A stretch of DNA of 64,000 nucleotides from Mycobacterium pinniadriaticum (lineage in GTDB: Bacteria > Actinomycetota > Actinomycetes > Mycobacteriales > Mycobacteriaceae), in the NCBI RefSeq assembly GCF_026242045.1, contig NZ_JAPJDO010000002.1:62001-126000 (forward strand), in the 5' to 3' direction. Made by a program: the position numbers and the translations under genes. Below the pieces are notes generated by a model that made no database searches, was not told where the DNA came from, and saw only the letters and a list, made by a program, of their open reading frames with translations. Of the stretch, positions 53,552 to 62,124 are shown piece by piece. Within the stretch, counting starts at the first letter, position 1. Each line of letters starts with the position of its first letter.

Positions 53552-56500
53552 CTAGAGCATGCCGAGCAGTCTCATGTCGTCGACGTACTTGGCGATGAGT
53601 TCACGCGAGATGCTGGGGATCTCGCGGCCGGCCGATTCGACGGCAGCGCGGAACCGTGCGGCGGGCACCGGCGAGCCGGGCACCGCCGCGGCGGGGTGGC
53701 GGTACACGTCGAGCACCGCGAGAACCGATTGCTGCCTGGCCCGTTCGGGGAGCGCCTGCATCGCGGTCTCGAACCGACGCAGCCATTCGTCGTAGTCGTC
53801 GATGCGACGCACCGGGAATCCACCGTCGGTGAGCCAGTCGACGAAGGTGTCCAGGGACACCCCATCGTCGTGCGGATTGGTGGTGTTGTAGGTCTGGAAC
53901 GCATCTCCGCCCAGGGTTCCCACCTCGGCGACGGCGCCGGCCAGGAAGTCGACCGGGAGTCCCTCATAGTGTGCGCGGGCGCCGCCGACGTAGAACGAAC
54001 TCGGTGCGACACCGGTGGCGATGACGCTGTACAGCAGGCGGGTGAAGATGTCCGGCACATTGAGCTGGCCGTCGTAGCGGCTGTCGGCCAGGATCATGCC
54101 CGGCCGGAACACTGCGACAGGCAGGTTGCAGAGGTCGTGGGCCTCCCGCAGCAACACCTCACTGGCCCACTTGCTGACGCCGTAACCGTTGGCGTATCCG
54201 TCGCTCAGCGACACCACCGGGACGTCGAGGCGAATATCGGCGTCCTCGCCGACAATGTGGTCGGTGACCGCGGTGACGCCCATCGTCGAGATGTAGTGGA
54301 TGGTCTTGAGTTTCGTGGTCAACGCCAGCCGGATCAGCTCGGCGGTGCCGGCCACGTTGGCTGCGAACAACTGGTCGTAGGGCAGCACGTGGTTGACGTG
54401 TGCGGCCGGATGCACGATCAGGTCGATGGAGTCGGCCAGCCGCGCCCAGGTAGCGTCGTCGAGGCCCCATCCCGGTTCGCCGATGTCGGCGGCGATGATC
54501 TCCAGGTGACGGTCCGCCAGCGCGCGGAATCGTTGGAGCAGCGCCGGATCGGATTCCAGCGCCGCTTCGATGCGGGCGCGAGCACCCGCGGCATCGGCGC
54601 CGCGCGCCAGGTAGATCACTGTTCCGCCGACGTCGGCCATCCGCTGCAGCCATTCCAGGCCCAGGAATCGTCCGAGGAAGCCCGTCACTCCGGTGACCAG
54701 GACGGACTGAATCTCCGCGGTCGGCCGCAGCAAGGCGGTTGCCGCCTGGAGGATTTCGGCGTCGATGAATTTGTCCAGCGTCAGATCGGCGGCCCGGATC
54801 TCGGCGGCGCCCGCACCGTGCACCGAACCGAAGGTCATCTTCGAGTCGGAGTTGCGTTGCCGCTCGATGAATGCCGCCAGCGCGGCGAGGCTGCCGGTCG
54901 GATCGGTGACCACCCCGACCGGTACCTCGGCACCGATGATGTCGGCCAGCAGGCGTGAGATCGTCAGCGCCGACAGGGAGTCACCGCCGAGGTCGATGAA
55001 ACGAGCGTTCGGGACGATGTTCCCGGGCGAGAGTCCCAAGGTGGCCTGCACCGCCCGGGTGACCACCTCGGAAACTGGTAGGGCGGAGCCTTCGGCCCGT
55101 AGGGCGCGCAGCTGCCTGGCCTGGTTGTCGGCCAACTCCGCGTAGCGCTGTTCCAAACGCTGCCCGTAGCGGTCTTTGAGCTTGGGCCGCAGGAACTTTC
55201 CGACTCCGGAGAGCAACCCGTTCTCCAGGCTGAACGGCTCCGTCTCGATGAGGAAGTCGCGTGGGATCTCGTAGCTGTTCAGCTGGTTCTCGTGGGCGAT
55301 CTCCAGCAGCGACTCCGCGATCGCCGACGTCGACGATGCCGGGTCGGTCGGCACCACGATGCCGAGCAGGAACGCACGTTCACTCGAGCCGTAGAGGTAG
55401 ATCTGCCGGACCAGCGGACTCTTGGTGTACAGCGCCTCGAGCCGGGCGACCGCGACGAATTCACCCTGGGACAGTTTGATGACGTTGTTGCGCCGATCAA
55501 CGAACCGCAGCTTGTCCGGCGCCACCTCGGCCATGATGTCGCCGGTCCGGTAGTAGCCACCCGCGTCGTACATCGTCGCGGTCAGGTCCGGCCGCTTGTA
55601 GTACCCGGCCATGAACCGCTCCGACTTCACCAGCAGTTCGCCTCGCGGAAAAGGCTTGTCGGTGGTGAAGTACCCGAGTTCGGGAACGTCGTCGAGCTTG
55701 TAGTCGATGACCGGCGGGCGCAGCACGTGCTCGTCGGCCAACAGCATGCCACCGGCGATCTCCGTCGAGGAGTAACCGATCATCAGGTGCTGGTCGAGCA
55801 CCGACTCCATGAAGTCCTTGATCTCCGGCGACAGCGCCGCGGAGCCGCAACCGCAGGCCAGCACCCGGCCGCCGAGCACGCGCTCGCGCAGGTCTTCGCG
55901 CAGTCGCTCGCCCGCTTCCTTCTCGTCGGCACCGGCGATCGTGGCCTTGTCCAGCTCGCCCAGGTAGTGGTGATAGAACATCTCGCACACCCGCGGCACC
56001 AGGCTCAGGGTGGTCGGCCGGGCCGCCGCCAGGTCGTCGAACAGGGTGGACAGATCGCTGCTGGCGGCGAAATAGCTCGTGCCGCCATTGGCCAGGGTCA
56101 TCAGCACGTAGCCGTAGCCGATGAGGTGACTCATCGGCATGTAGCTCAGCGTGATCACCGGCTGATCCGACTGCGCCAACCACGAACCGATGCACAGGCT
56201 TTCGGTGAGCATCGCTCCTTTGGGGGTGCCGGTGGTGCCCGAGGTGTAGAAGACCCAGGCCAGCGGATCCTCGTCGTCGGCCGCGACGTGCAATGGTGCC
56301 GGGGATAGGTCTGCCGCGGCGTCGACGATGGCGTCGAGCACCTCGATCGTCAGCGCGCCGCCGGCGCCGGTCAACCGCTGCGTGGCCGCGTCGAAGCGGG
56401 CTCGATGGGTGTGATCGCATGGTTCGTAGTCGAACACGATGAGTCGCTGCGGAGCGGCCCCGGCCAGCAAAGCCTCCACCGCCGTGTCCAGGGATTCGAT

Positions 56501-57043
56501 GCTGGCCAACAGAATCCGTGGCTGAGTCTCGGTGAGGATCGGTGCATGCTGGGTGGCCGGCGCGCTGGTCTGTAGCGGTACCACCACCGCGCCGAGGTGG
56601 ATGCAGGCCAGTTCGATGACCGCGTAGTCGATGCTGGCGAACCCGAGGACACAGACAAAATCCCCTGTCATTACCGGGTTTTCGCGGTGATGGTGCCAGT
56701 CGGCGGCGACCGCACGAACCCGGTCCCACAACTGGCGGTAGCTCGTGGTGGCGAAGTCGGGAAGGAAGCGCAAGCTGGTGTGCCCGGTCGCCGGGTCGGT
56801 GTGCAATTCCCTAACGCGGGCACCCAGGGCAGGCCGGTCGGCGTAACCTTCCATGACGGTGGCCATCACCTGAGCGATCCGCAGACCCGGCTGGCGTGCC
56901 GCGGCAGCGACAGCGTCGTCGGGCTTGGTGGTGGCGAACTGAGCGTCGTCGGTGTAGAGCCGTTCACGCCGGCGGGCTATCCGATCCCACTGCTCCTGTT
57001 GCGCACCCGGATCCTTGACATCGCTGCGCCCGACGAAAGCCAT
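53552..57043 (-). CDS. car: Carboxylic acid reductase (CAR)
   Basis: A 1163-residue enzyme that reduces carboxylic acids to aldehydes with ATP and NADPH. Three domains are visible: adenylation (~1-640, with YTSGTTGTPKGAML and GYSSTEIAGGMLL), a carrier domain with the phosphopantetheine serine in DLGGDSLSAL near residue 688, and a terminal reductase from ~780 (VLVTGVTGFLGRFLGLEWL). Length and order match mycobacterial CARs (FadD9 type). It needs a phosphopantetheinyl transferase, not seen here. It follows the TetR gene by 43 bases on the same strand. Confidence 0.96.
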   Translation of the reverse strand: MAFVGRSDVKDPGAQQEQWDRIARRRERLYTDDAQFATTKPDDAVAAAARQPGLRIAQVMATVMEGYADRPALGARVRELHTDPATGHTSLRFLPDFATTSYRQLWDRVRAVAADWHHHRENPVMTGDFVCVLGFASIDYAVIELACIHLGAVVVPLQTSAPATQHAPILTETQPRILLASIESLDTAVEALLAGAAPQRLIVFDYEPCDHTHRARFDAATQRLTGAGGALTIEVLDAIVDAAADLSPAPLHVAADDEDPLAWVFYTSGTTGTPKGAMLTESLCIGSWLAQSDQPVITLSYMPMSHLIGYGYVLMTLANGGTSYFAASSDLSTLFDDLAAARPTTLSLVPRVCEMFYHHYLGELDKATIAGADEKEAGERLREDLRERVLGGRVLACGCGSAALSPEIKDFMESVLDQHLMIGYSSTEIAGGMLLADEHVLRPPVIDYKLDDVPELGYFTTDKPFPRGELLVKSERFMAGYYKRPDLTATMYDAGGYYRTGDIMAEVAPDKLRFVDRRNNVIKLSQGEFVAVARLEALYTKSPLVRQIYLYGSSERAFLLGIVVPTDPASSTSAIAESLLEIAHENQLNSYEIPRDFLIETEPFSLENGLLSGVGKFLRPKLKDRYGQRLEQRYAELADNQARQLRALRAEGSALPVSEVVTRAVQATLGLSPGNIVPNARFIDLGGDSLSALTISRLLADIIGAEVPVGVVTDPTGSLAALAAFIERQRNSDSKMTFGSVHGAGAAEIRAADLTLDKFIDAEILQAATALLRPTAEIQSVLVTGVTGFLGRFLGLEWLQRMADVGGTVIYLARGADAAGARARIEAALESDPALLQRFRALADRHLEIIAADIGEPGWGLDDATWARLADSIDLIVHPAAHVNHVLPYDQLFAANVAGTAELIRLALTTKLKTIHYISTMGVTAVTDHIVGEDADIRLDVPVVSLSDGYANGYGVSKWASEVLLREAHDLCNLPVAVFRPGMILADSRYDGQLNVPDIFTRLLYSVIATGVAPSSFYVGGARAHYEGLPVDFLAGAVAEVGTLGGDAFQTYNTTNPHDDGVSLDTFVDWLTDGGFPVRRIDDYDEWLRRFETAMQALPERARQQSVLAVLDVYRHPAAAVPGSPVPAARFRAAVESAGREIPSISRELIAKYVDDMRLLGML

Positions 57044-57086
57044 GGCTTCACACCTTCATTGGATCGACACCGAGGCAGATCGGTGG

Positions 57087-57791
57087 TCAGACGACAATCG
57101 AGGCGTCGACATCGCGGTCCGGCCGCGTCGAGGCGGCGTTGTCCAGCCGAGCCGGCGGTGCTTCCCACAGGCCCACGAGCGCAGTGATCAACTCCTCGGC
57201 CACCACCGACCAGTTCGAACTCACCGAGGGTCGGCCGACCGCCAGCTCGCCCTCGATTTCGGCACAGGTGTGCATCAACAGATTCGAGGCCATCATCCAG
57301 CGGCCCAGACGCACCCGCTTCGGGCGGTCCGGAAGGCACCGGTTGATACCGCGGACCGTCTTCAACATCAGTTCCGACGTCAACGCGCCAGCGACCACCA
57401 GATCGCGATAGGTGGGGTCGGCCATCGCCTGAGCCGCGAAACGGGCATACGACGTGGGCGTGCCGAGGGCCTCGAGATGCTCGGTGAAGGGATAGACCAG
57501 GACGCCGATCCAGTCCCGCAACTCCTTGGTCTCCGAGATCTCGGCGAGCTTGCGCATCCGGATCTCGTCGATGGCGGTGCGGTGCCTGGCCTCGATCGCC
57601 CGCAGTAGATCGGCACGCGAACCGAAGTGATAGCAGGCGGCGGCATTGTTGCCCTGCCCGGCGGCCTCGCTGATCTGCCGGTTCGACACCCCGTGCATTC
57701 CGTGCTCGGCGAAGAGGCGCTCGGCAGCCACCAGCAGCGCGTCCCGCGTGACGGACGATCGGTCAGTGCGCTGGTCTTTGGCGGGGCTCAC
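57087..57791 (-). CDS. TetR-family regulator of the CAR operon
   Basis: A 234-residue repressor. The helix-turn-helix is RDALLVAAERLFAEHGMHGVSNRQISEAAGQGNNAAACYHFGSRADLL; the C-terminal region is typical. It starts with GTG and is divergent from the alpha/beta hydrolase, with a CTAAAT/ATTTAG inverted repeat between them. It is the first gene of the operon with CAR, amidohydrolase and the M24 pair, so it probably controls both directions. Confidence 0.9.
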   Translation of the reverse strand: MSPAKDQRTDRSSVTRDALLVAAERLFAEHGMHGVSNRQISEAAGQGNNAAACYHFGSRADLLRAIEARHRTAIDEIRMRKLAEISETKELRDWIGVLVYPFTEHLEALGTPTSYARFAAQAMADPTYRDLVVAGALTSELMLKTVRGINRCLPDRPKRVRLGRWMMASNLLMHTCAEIEGELAVGRPSVSSNWSVVAEELITALVGLWEAPPARLDNAASTRPDRDVDASIVV

Positions 57792-57818
57792 CGTTGTAAG
57801 TGAACACCACAGGTAAAA

Positions 57819-57840
57819 CTAAATCAAGGAATTTATTTAG
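57819..57840. promoter_or_regulatory. AT-rich inverted repeat between TetR and hydrolase genes
   Basis: CTAAAT at 57819-57824 and ATTTAG at 57835-57840 form 6-base arms around 10 bases. The stretch is AT-rich in a GC-rich background and lies 28 bases from the TetR start and 45 bases from the hydrolase start. It is a likely operator for the TetR at 57087-57791. Confidence 0.65.
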
Positions 57841-57884
57841 ATATGGGATGCTCTGCTCCTGCCGTTGTGTCACGATCGCAATCG

Positions 57885-58793
57885 ATGACCACGTCACCTC
57901 AGCTCGACCGCTCCGGTGAGCAGACGATCGAAGTCTGCGGAGGCAACGTCGTGTACGAAATCATTGGCGCGGAGGGTGCTTTCATCGTGCTCACGCCCGG
58001 CGGCAGGTTCAGCAAGGACATCCCCGGCCTGCGCCCGCTGGCCGAGGCGCTCGCCGGCGGTGGCTACCGGGTGCTGCTGTGGGACCGCCCGAACTGCGGG
58101 AAGTCCGACGTCCAGCTGTTCGGCGAATCCGAGTCGCATATGCGGGCGGTCGTCCTCAACGAGCTGGTCACCGCGCTGGGTATTGGTCCGTGCATCCTCG
58201 CCGGCGGATCGGGTGGAGCTCGCGATTCCATACTGACCGCGATCCTTTATCCGCAGCAGGTGACCCGATTGGTGCTGTGGAACATCGTCGGCGGGATCTT
58301 CGGCACATTCGTCCTCGGCCACGTTTACGCCATGCCCAGCATCCTCGCCGTGCGGGGTCGGGGCATGGCGGGCGTGCTGGACGTCAAGGACTGGCGCGAA
58401 TGCATCGCGGCCAACCCGGCCAACCGGGACCGTCTGCTGGCGTTCACCGCCGACGAGTTCGGAAGCATCATGCTGCGCTGGCTCAATGCGTTCGTCACCA
58501 AACCTGGTCAGACGATCCCCGGTGTCGACGACCACTACGTCGAGGATCTCACGATTCCCACACTGATCATCCGGGGCGGGGAGAACGACCTCAACCATCC
58601 CAAGCGGACATCCCTGGAAGTTCAGTGTTTGATCAAAGGATCGGAACTGATCGATCCGCCGTGGCCCGAGGATGCCTGGGAACGAGCGTCGGAAGCGATG
58701 GCACAGGGAAAGTCCGAGGGGTTCAACTTGTTCGACACCTGGGTGCAGGCTGCGCCCGACATCCTGGAGTTCCTCGGAAGGCACCGCACATGA
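57885..58793 (+). CDS. Alpha/beta hydrolase
   Basis: About 302 residues. The nucleophile elbow is AGGSGGARDS; the oxyanion loop region is TPGGRFSKD; the C-terminal half has a cap and the IIRGGENDLNHPKRT segment that carries the acid. The histidine of the triad is likely in the latter. ATG at 57885 is preferred over 57843, which sits right at the operator. It is coupled by ATGA to the P450 after it. It could open an ester, lactone or C-C bond in the same pathway. Confidence 0.88.
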   Translation: MTTSPQLDRSGEQTIEVCGGNVVYEIIGAEGAFIVLTPGGRFSKDIPGLRPLAEALAGGGYRVLLWDRPNCGKSDVQLFGESESHMRAVVLNELVTALGIGPCILAGGSGGARDSILTAILYPQQVTRLVLWNIVGGIFGTFVLGHVYAMPSILAVRGRGMAGVLDVKDWRECIAANPANRDRLLAFTADEFGSIMLRWLNAFVTKPGQTIPGVDDHYVEDLTIPTLIIRGGENDLNHPKRTSLEVQCLIKGSELIDPPWPEDAWERASEAMAQGKSEGFNLFDTWVQAAPDILEFLGRHRT

Positions 58794-59983
58794 ACGACGT
58801 ACTCGCCTACGACCCGTACGATGTCGCGCTCAACGCCGACCCGTATCCCACATTCGCCAGGATCCGGGAGGCGATGCCGCTCTATTACAATCCTGAGCAC
58901 GAGTTCTACGCACTGAGCCGATACGCCGACGTCGACGGCGCACTGCACGACCACGAGACGTTCAGCTCGGCCCGGGGGGCGATCCTCGAAATCATCAAGT
59001 CTGGTATGGAGATTCCCTCGGGCACTTTGATCTTCGAAGATCCCCCGATTCACAACATCCACCGAAAGCTGCTGTCACGGATCTTCACCCCGCGCAAGGT
59101 TGCCGCTCTGGAACCCCGGATTCGGGAGTTCACCGCCCGTTGTCTGGATCCGCTGGTCGGTTCGGGTCATTTCGACTTCGTCAAGGATCTCGGAGCGCAG
59201 ATGCCGATGCGGGTGATCGGGATGTTGCTCGGGATTCCCGAGGCCGAGCAACAACATGTCGTCGATCACGGTGATTCGACACTGCGCACCGAGCGGGGGC
59301 GGCCGATGACCGAGAACCCGAACGGAACCATCGCCACCGGCGAGGTCTTCGCCGAGTACATCGACTGGCGCACCGACCACCCGTCCGACGACATCATGAC
59401 CGAACTGCTGACCGCCGAGTTCGCCGACGAGACGGGCACCGTCAGGCGCCTCCGGCGCGACGAATTGCTGTTGTACCTGCAGGTGATCGCGACGGCGGGC
59501 GCGGAGACGACCACGCGGCTGATCGGTTGGGCGGGCAAGGTGCTGGCCGAGCATCCCGATCAGCGCCGTGACCTCGTCAAAGACCGCTCGCTGCTGCCCG
59601 CAGCCGTCGAAGAGTTGGTGCGCTGGGAGCCGCCCGCACCACACATCAGCCGGTACGTCACCCGAGACCTTGAGTACTACGGGCAGAGTGTGCCGGCCGG
59701 CAGCCCGATGATGCTCTTGATCGGGGCCGCCAACCGCGATCCGCGACAGTTCGGACCGGACAGTGAATCGTTCAACATTCACCGAACTCCACACCAGCAC
59801 TTAGGTTTCGGTGTCGGCACCCACTTCTGCCTCGGCAACGCCCTCGCCAGATTGGAAGGACGCATCGCGCTCGACGAGATACTCGACCGTTTCCCGGAAT
59901 GGGAGGTCGACCTCACCGATGCCGAACTCAGCCCGACCTCGACGGTGCGCGGCTGGGAGTCCATGCCGGCGACCGTCGGCTGA
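58790..59983 (+). CDS. Cytochrome P450
   Basis: A 397-residue class I P450. I-helix ATAGAETTTRLIG, EXXR in VEELVRWEP, heme loop FGVGTHFCLGNALARLEGR. The start is set by a 4-base overlap with the hydrolase. Its stop lies one base from the stop of the convergent P450 (59985-61208). A sequential hydrolysis and hydroxylation in one transcript is suggested by the coupling. Confidence 0.94.
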   Translation: MNDVLAYDPYDVALNADPYPTFARIREAMPLYYNPEHEFYALSRYADVDGALHDHETFSSARGAILEIIKSGMEIPSGTLIFEDPPIHNIHRKLLSRIFTPRKVAALEPRIREFTARCLDPLVGSGHFDFVKDLGAQMPMRVIGMLLGIPEAEQQHVVDHGDSTLRTERGRPMTENPNGTIATGEVFAEYIDWRTDHPSDDIMTELLTAEFADETGTVRRLRRDELLLYLQVIATAGAETTTRLIGWAGKVLAEHPDQRRDLVKDRSLLPAAVEELVRWEPPAPHISRYVTRDLEYYGQSVPAGSPMMLLIGAANRDPRQFGPDSESFNIHRTPHQHLGFGVGTHFCLGNALARLEGRIALDEILDRFPEWEVDLTDAELSPTSTVRGWESMPATVG

Positions 59984-59984
59984 G

Positions 59985-61208
59985 CTACACCTGAACCGGG
60001 ACGTTGTTCCAGCCCCACTGGAAGCTGGACGGCGGCCGTTGGGCCTCCTCGCCGAGGATGCGGTAGTCACCGACCCGGCGGAGCCATTCCTGCAGCATGA
60101 TCGCGATCTCCAGCCGAGCCATGTGATAGCCCAGGCAGAAGTGCTGACCGCGGCCGAACGCCAGCGACCGTTCGATGGGCCGGTTCCACCGGAACGTCTC
60201 GGGCTCGGGGAATTCCCGTTCGTCACGGTTGGCGGAGCCCAGCAGGGTGATGATCCGCTGACCCGGCTCGATGGTGGTGTCGTGGATGGTGAAGGGCCGC
60301 CGTACCGTTCGGGCGAACCATTGGGCCGGCGCGCAGTACCGGATGATCTCCTCGCGGGCCACCGGCACATTGGTGGCCGGGTCCGCACGCACCGCCGTCA
60401 GCTGTTCGGGATGGCGGCTCAGCTCCCACAACCCGTGTGCGACGATTTTCGGCACCGTCTCGGTGCCGCCGATGAACACCCCCAGCATCTGGACGGCCAC
60501 TTCGCTGTCGGTCAGCGCCGACCCGTCGGGCAGCCGATAGGCCAGCAGGTTCTCGACGATCGGCAGCGGCCCGCCGAAGGTGCCGGCCCGCACCCGCTCA
60601 ACGACGGGGATCAGGTACTCGAGATAGCCCGGTCTGGCGTTGGCCACCTCGACTCCGCGACCGGGCTCGGCCAAACTGCCCGCGTTGACGGTGGCCAGTA
60701 CGTCGGGCGCCAAATCGGCTGGCAGCCCTACCAGCTCGCAGACCACCGAGGCCGCGACGATGCCGCCGTACTCCTGGGTGAGGTCGAAGGTACCGCGGGG
60801 CAGCAGCTCGTCCAGACGCTGGTTGGCCAGCTCGCGAATGCGGTCCTGCCAGCCCGCCACCGACTTCGGCCGGAACTGTCCGGCGGTGCACCGGCGGACA
60901 TCGTCGTAGAGCGGAGCATCGAAGTTGGCGTGAAACGGCAAGGGATGCAGCGGTGGATCCGGAACCGGCCCGTCGTTACGATGGGCCAGCACGGCCGCCG
61001 CCGGCAGTGTCCCCTCGGATGCGACGAAGGTGCCGTCATTGATCGCCAGCACCTCCCACACGTCGGCGAACCGCGACAACGCAAAGGTGTCGATGTCCTC
61101 CACGTAGTACACCGGGTGGTGGTCGCGCAGTGTCTGGTAAAACGGCCGCGGGTCGGCCATCACCGCCGGGTCGAACGGGCTGTACGAGAAGTCTTTCATC
61201 ACAACCAT
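59985..61208 (-). CDS. Cytochrome P450 with a variant I-helix motif
   Basis: A 407-residue class I P450, last gene of the four-gene operon. Heme loop FGRGQHFCLGYHMARLE is normal. The I-helix reads FIGGTETVPK: the acid-alcohol pair Glu-Thr is kept but the residue after it is Val instead of the frequent Thr. EXXR is in REEIIRYCAPA. The ATG at 61208 overlaps the stop of the preceding gene (TAATG). It has its own ferredoxin two genes upstream. Confidence 0.93.
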   Translation of the reverse strand: MVVMKDFSYSPFDPAVMADPRPFYQTLRDHHPVYYVEDIDTFALSRFADVWEVLAINDGTFVASEGTLPAAAVLAHRNDGPVPDPPLHPLPFHANFDAPLYDDVRRCTAGQFRPKSVAGWQDRIRELANQRLDELLPRGTFDLTQEYGGIVAASVVCELVGLPADLAPDVLATVNAGSLAEPGRGVEVANARPGYLEYLIPVVERVRAGTFGGPLPIVENLLAYRLPDGSALTDSEVAVQMLGVFIGGTETVPKIVAHGLWELSRHPEQLTAVRADPATNVPVAREEIIRYCAPAQWFARTVRRPFTIHDTTIEPGQRIITLLGSANRDEREFPEPETFRWNRPIERSLAFGRGQHFCLGYHMARLEIAIMLQEWLRRVGDYRILGEEAQRPPSSFQWGWNNVPVQV

Positions 61209-61912
61209 TATCGGAGTGGGGACGGTGGCAGGGCTTGCAGGATGGAGTCTTCCCAGCCGTCGCGCAAGGCGGGTGCGACGCTCATCCAGGTGACGATCTC
61301 GGCGGGCGGGCTGTCCTTCCACGATGGGTAGTGGTTCTCGAAGCAGTCCCAGTCGCCGTCGAGCGCCCAGTAATGGATCACCTCGTTGAAACGGAACGTG
61401 GTGATGAACGATCCGAGCCAGCGTTTCCCGGTGCTCTCCGACCACGGGACATACAGCCGCTCCAGCTCGCGGATGTAGTCGTCCTGCCGCCCGGGTTTGG
61501 TCTGCATGATCTCCTGGATGACCAGCCCGGCACCGAATTTCGCGTCCTGAAGCTCAGCCAGCGTGCGGTTGCATCGGCCGGCGTACATGATCCGGCCCTC
61601 GCCCGACGCGCCGACACCCGCGAGATAGTCCGACCATTCTGCCGCCGCTTGGCGGTGGCTCCCGCCCGGCGCCTGAGCCCGACCGATGCGGGCGTAGTCG
61701 GCGAACGCGTCGATCTCCCAGATGATCGTCACCTGCGGCCAATGCCCGTTGTAGGGCGTGGTCTCCCAGATGGAGAACAACCGTGCCCCAAGCTGTTCCA
61801 TCATCGGGTGATAGACGCTGGTGAACTGCTCGGTGAACCGGTCGCTGCGCTCGGAACCCAGCGCGATCGTCTCGTGCAGGTAGAGCAGGGTGTGACTGTA
61901 GAACTTCTTCAC
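61208..61912 (-). CDS. Unknown protein of the P450/ferredoxin operon (NIPSNAP-like?)
   Basis: A 234-residue soluble protein (VKKFYSHTLLYLHETIALGSERSDRF and onward). Two similar halves rich in Trp and Tyr suggest a duplicated dimeric alpha/beta-barrel of the NIPSNAP type, but the match is only by eye. It lies 3 bases after the ferredoxin stop and overlaps the P450 start (TAATG), so its amount is tied to both. It may help the P450 bind or deliver a hydrophobic substrate. Function unknown. Confidence 0.75.
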   Translation of the reverse strand: MKKFYSHTLLYLHETIALGSERSDRFTEQFTSVYHPMMEQLGARLFSIWETTPYNGHWPQVTIIWEIDAFADYARIGRAQAPGGSHRQAAAEWSDYLAGVGASGEGRIMYAGRCNRTLAELQDAKFGAGLVIQEIMQTKPGRQDDYIRELERLYVPWSESTGKRWLGSFITTFRFNEVIHYWALDGDWDCFENHYPSWKDSPPAEIVTWMSVAPALRDGWEDSILQALPPSPLR

Positions 61913-61915
61913 CGA

Positions 61916-62110
61916 TCAGTCCTCGACCAGGGTCAGCGCCGCGGCCGGGCACTGGGTGACCGCCTGCTGCATCCGGGCCCGGTCCGACTCCGGACGCTGA
62001 CCGCCGTGAATCCGGACACTGCCATCGTCGTTCACCTCGAACACGTCCTCGGCGATGGTCTCGCAGATACCGTGCCCGGTGCACTTGCCGAGGTCTACTT
62101 CAATACGCAT
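61916..62110 (-). CDS. 3Fe-4S ferredoxin of the P450 operon
   Basis: A 64-residue ferredoxin beginning MRIEVDLGKCTGHGICE. Three cluster cysteines are visible (KCTGHGIC and the C-terminal QCPAAAL); the 3Fe-4S form with Gly-His in the gap is typical for mycobacterial P450 partners. ATG 62110 gives the usual family N-terminus; GTG 62128, which overlaps the P450 stop, is the alternative. It likely donates electrons to the two P450s in this operon. Confidence 0.9.
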   Translation of the reverse strand: MRIEVDLGKCTGHGICETIAEDVFEVNDDGSVRIHGGQRPESDRARMQQAVTQCPAAALTLVED

Positions 62111-62124
62111 GAACAGCCCCGCAC

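Noticed and set aside
58079..58789. Extension of the 58790 P450 frame into the hydrolase
   Set aside because: The ATGA overlap at 58790 and the start of the P450 fold fix the true start; the extension is out of frame with the hydrolase.
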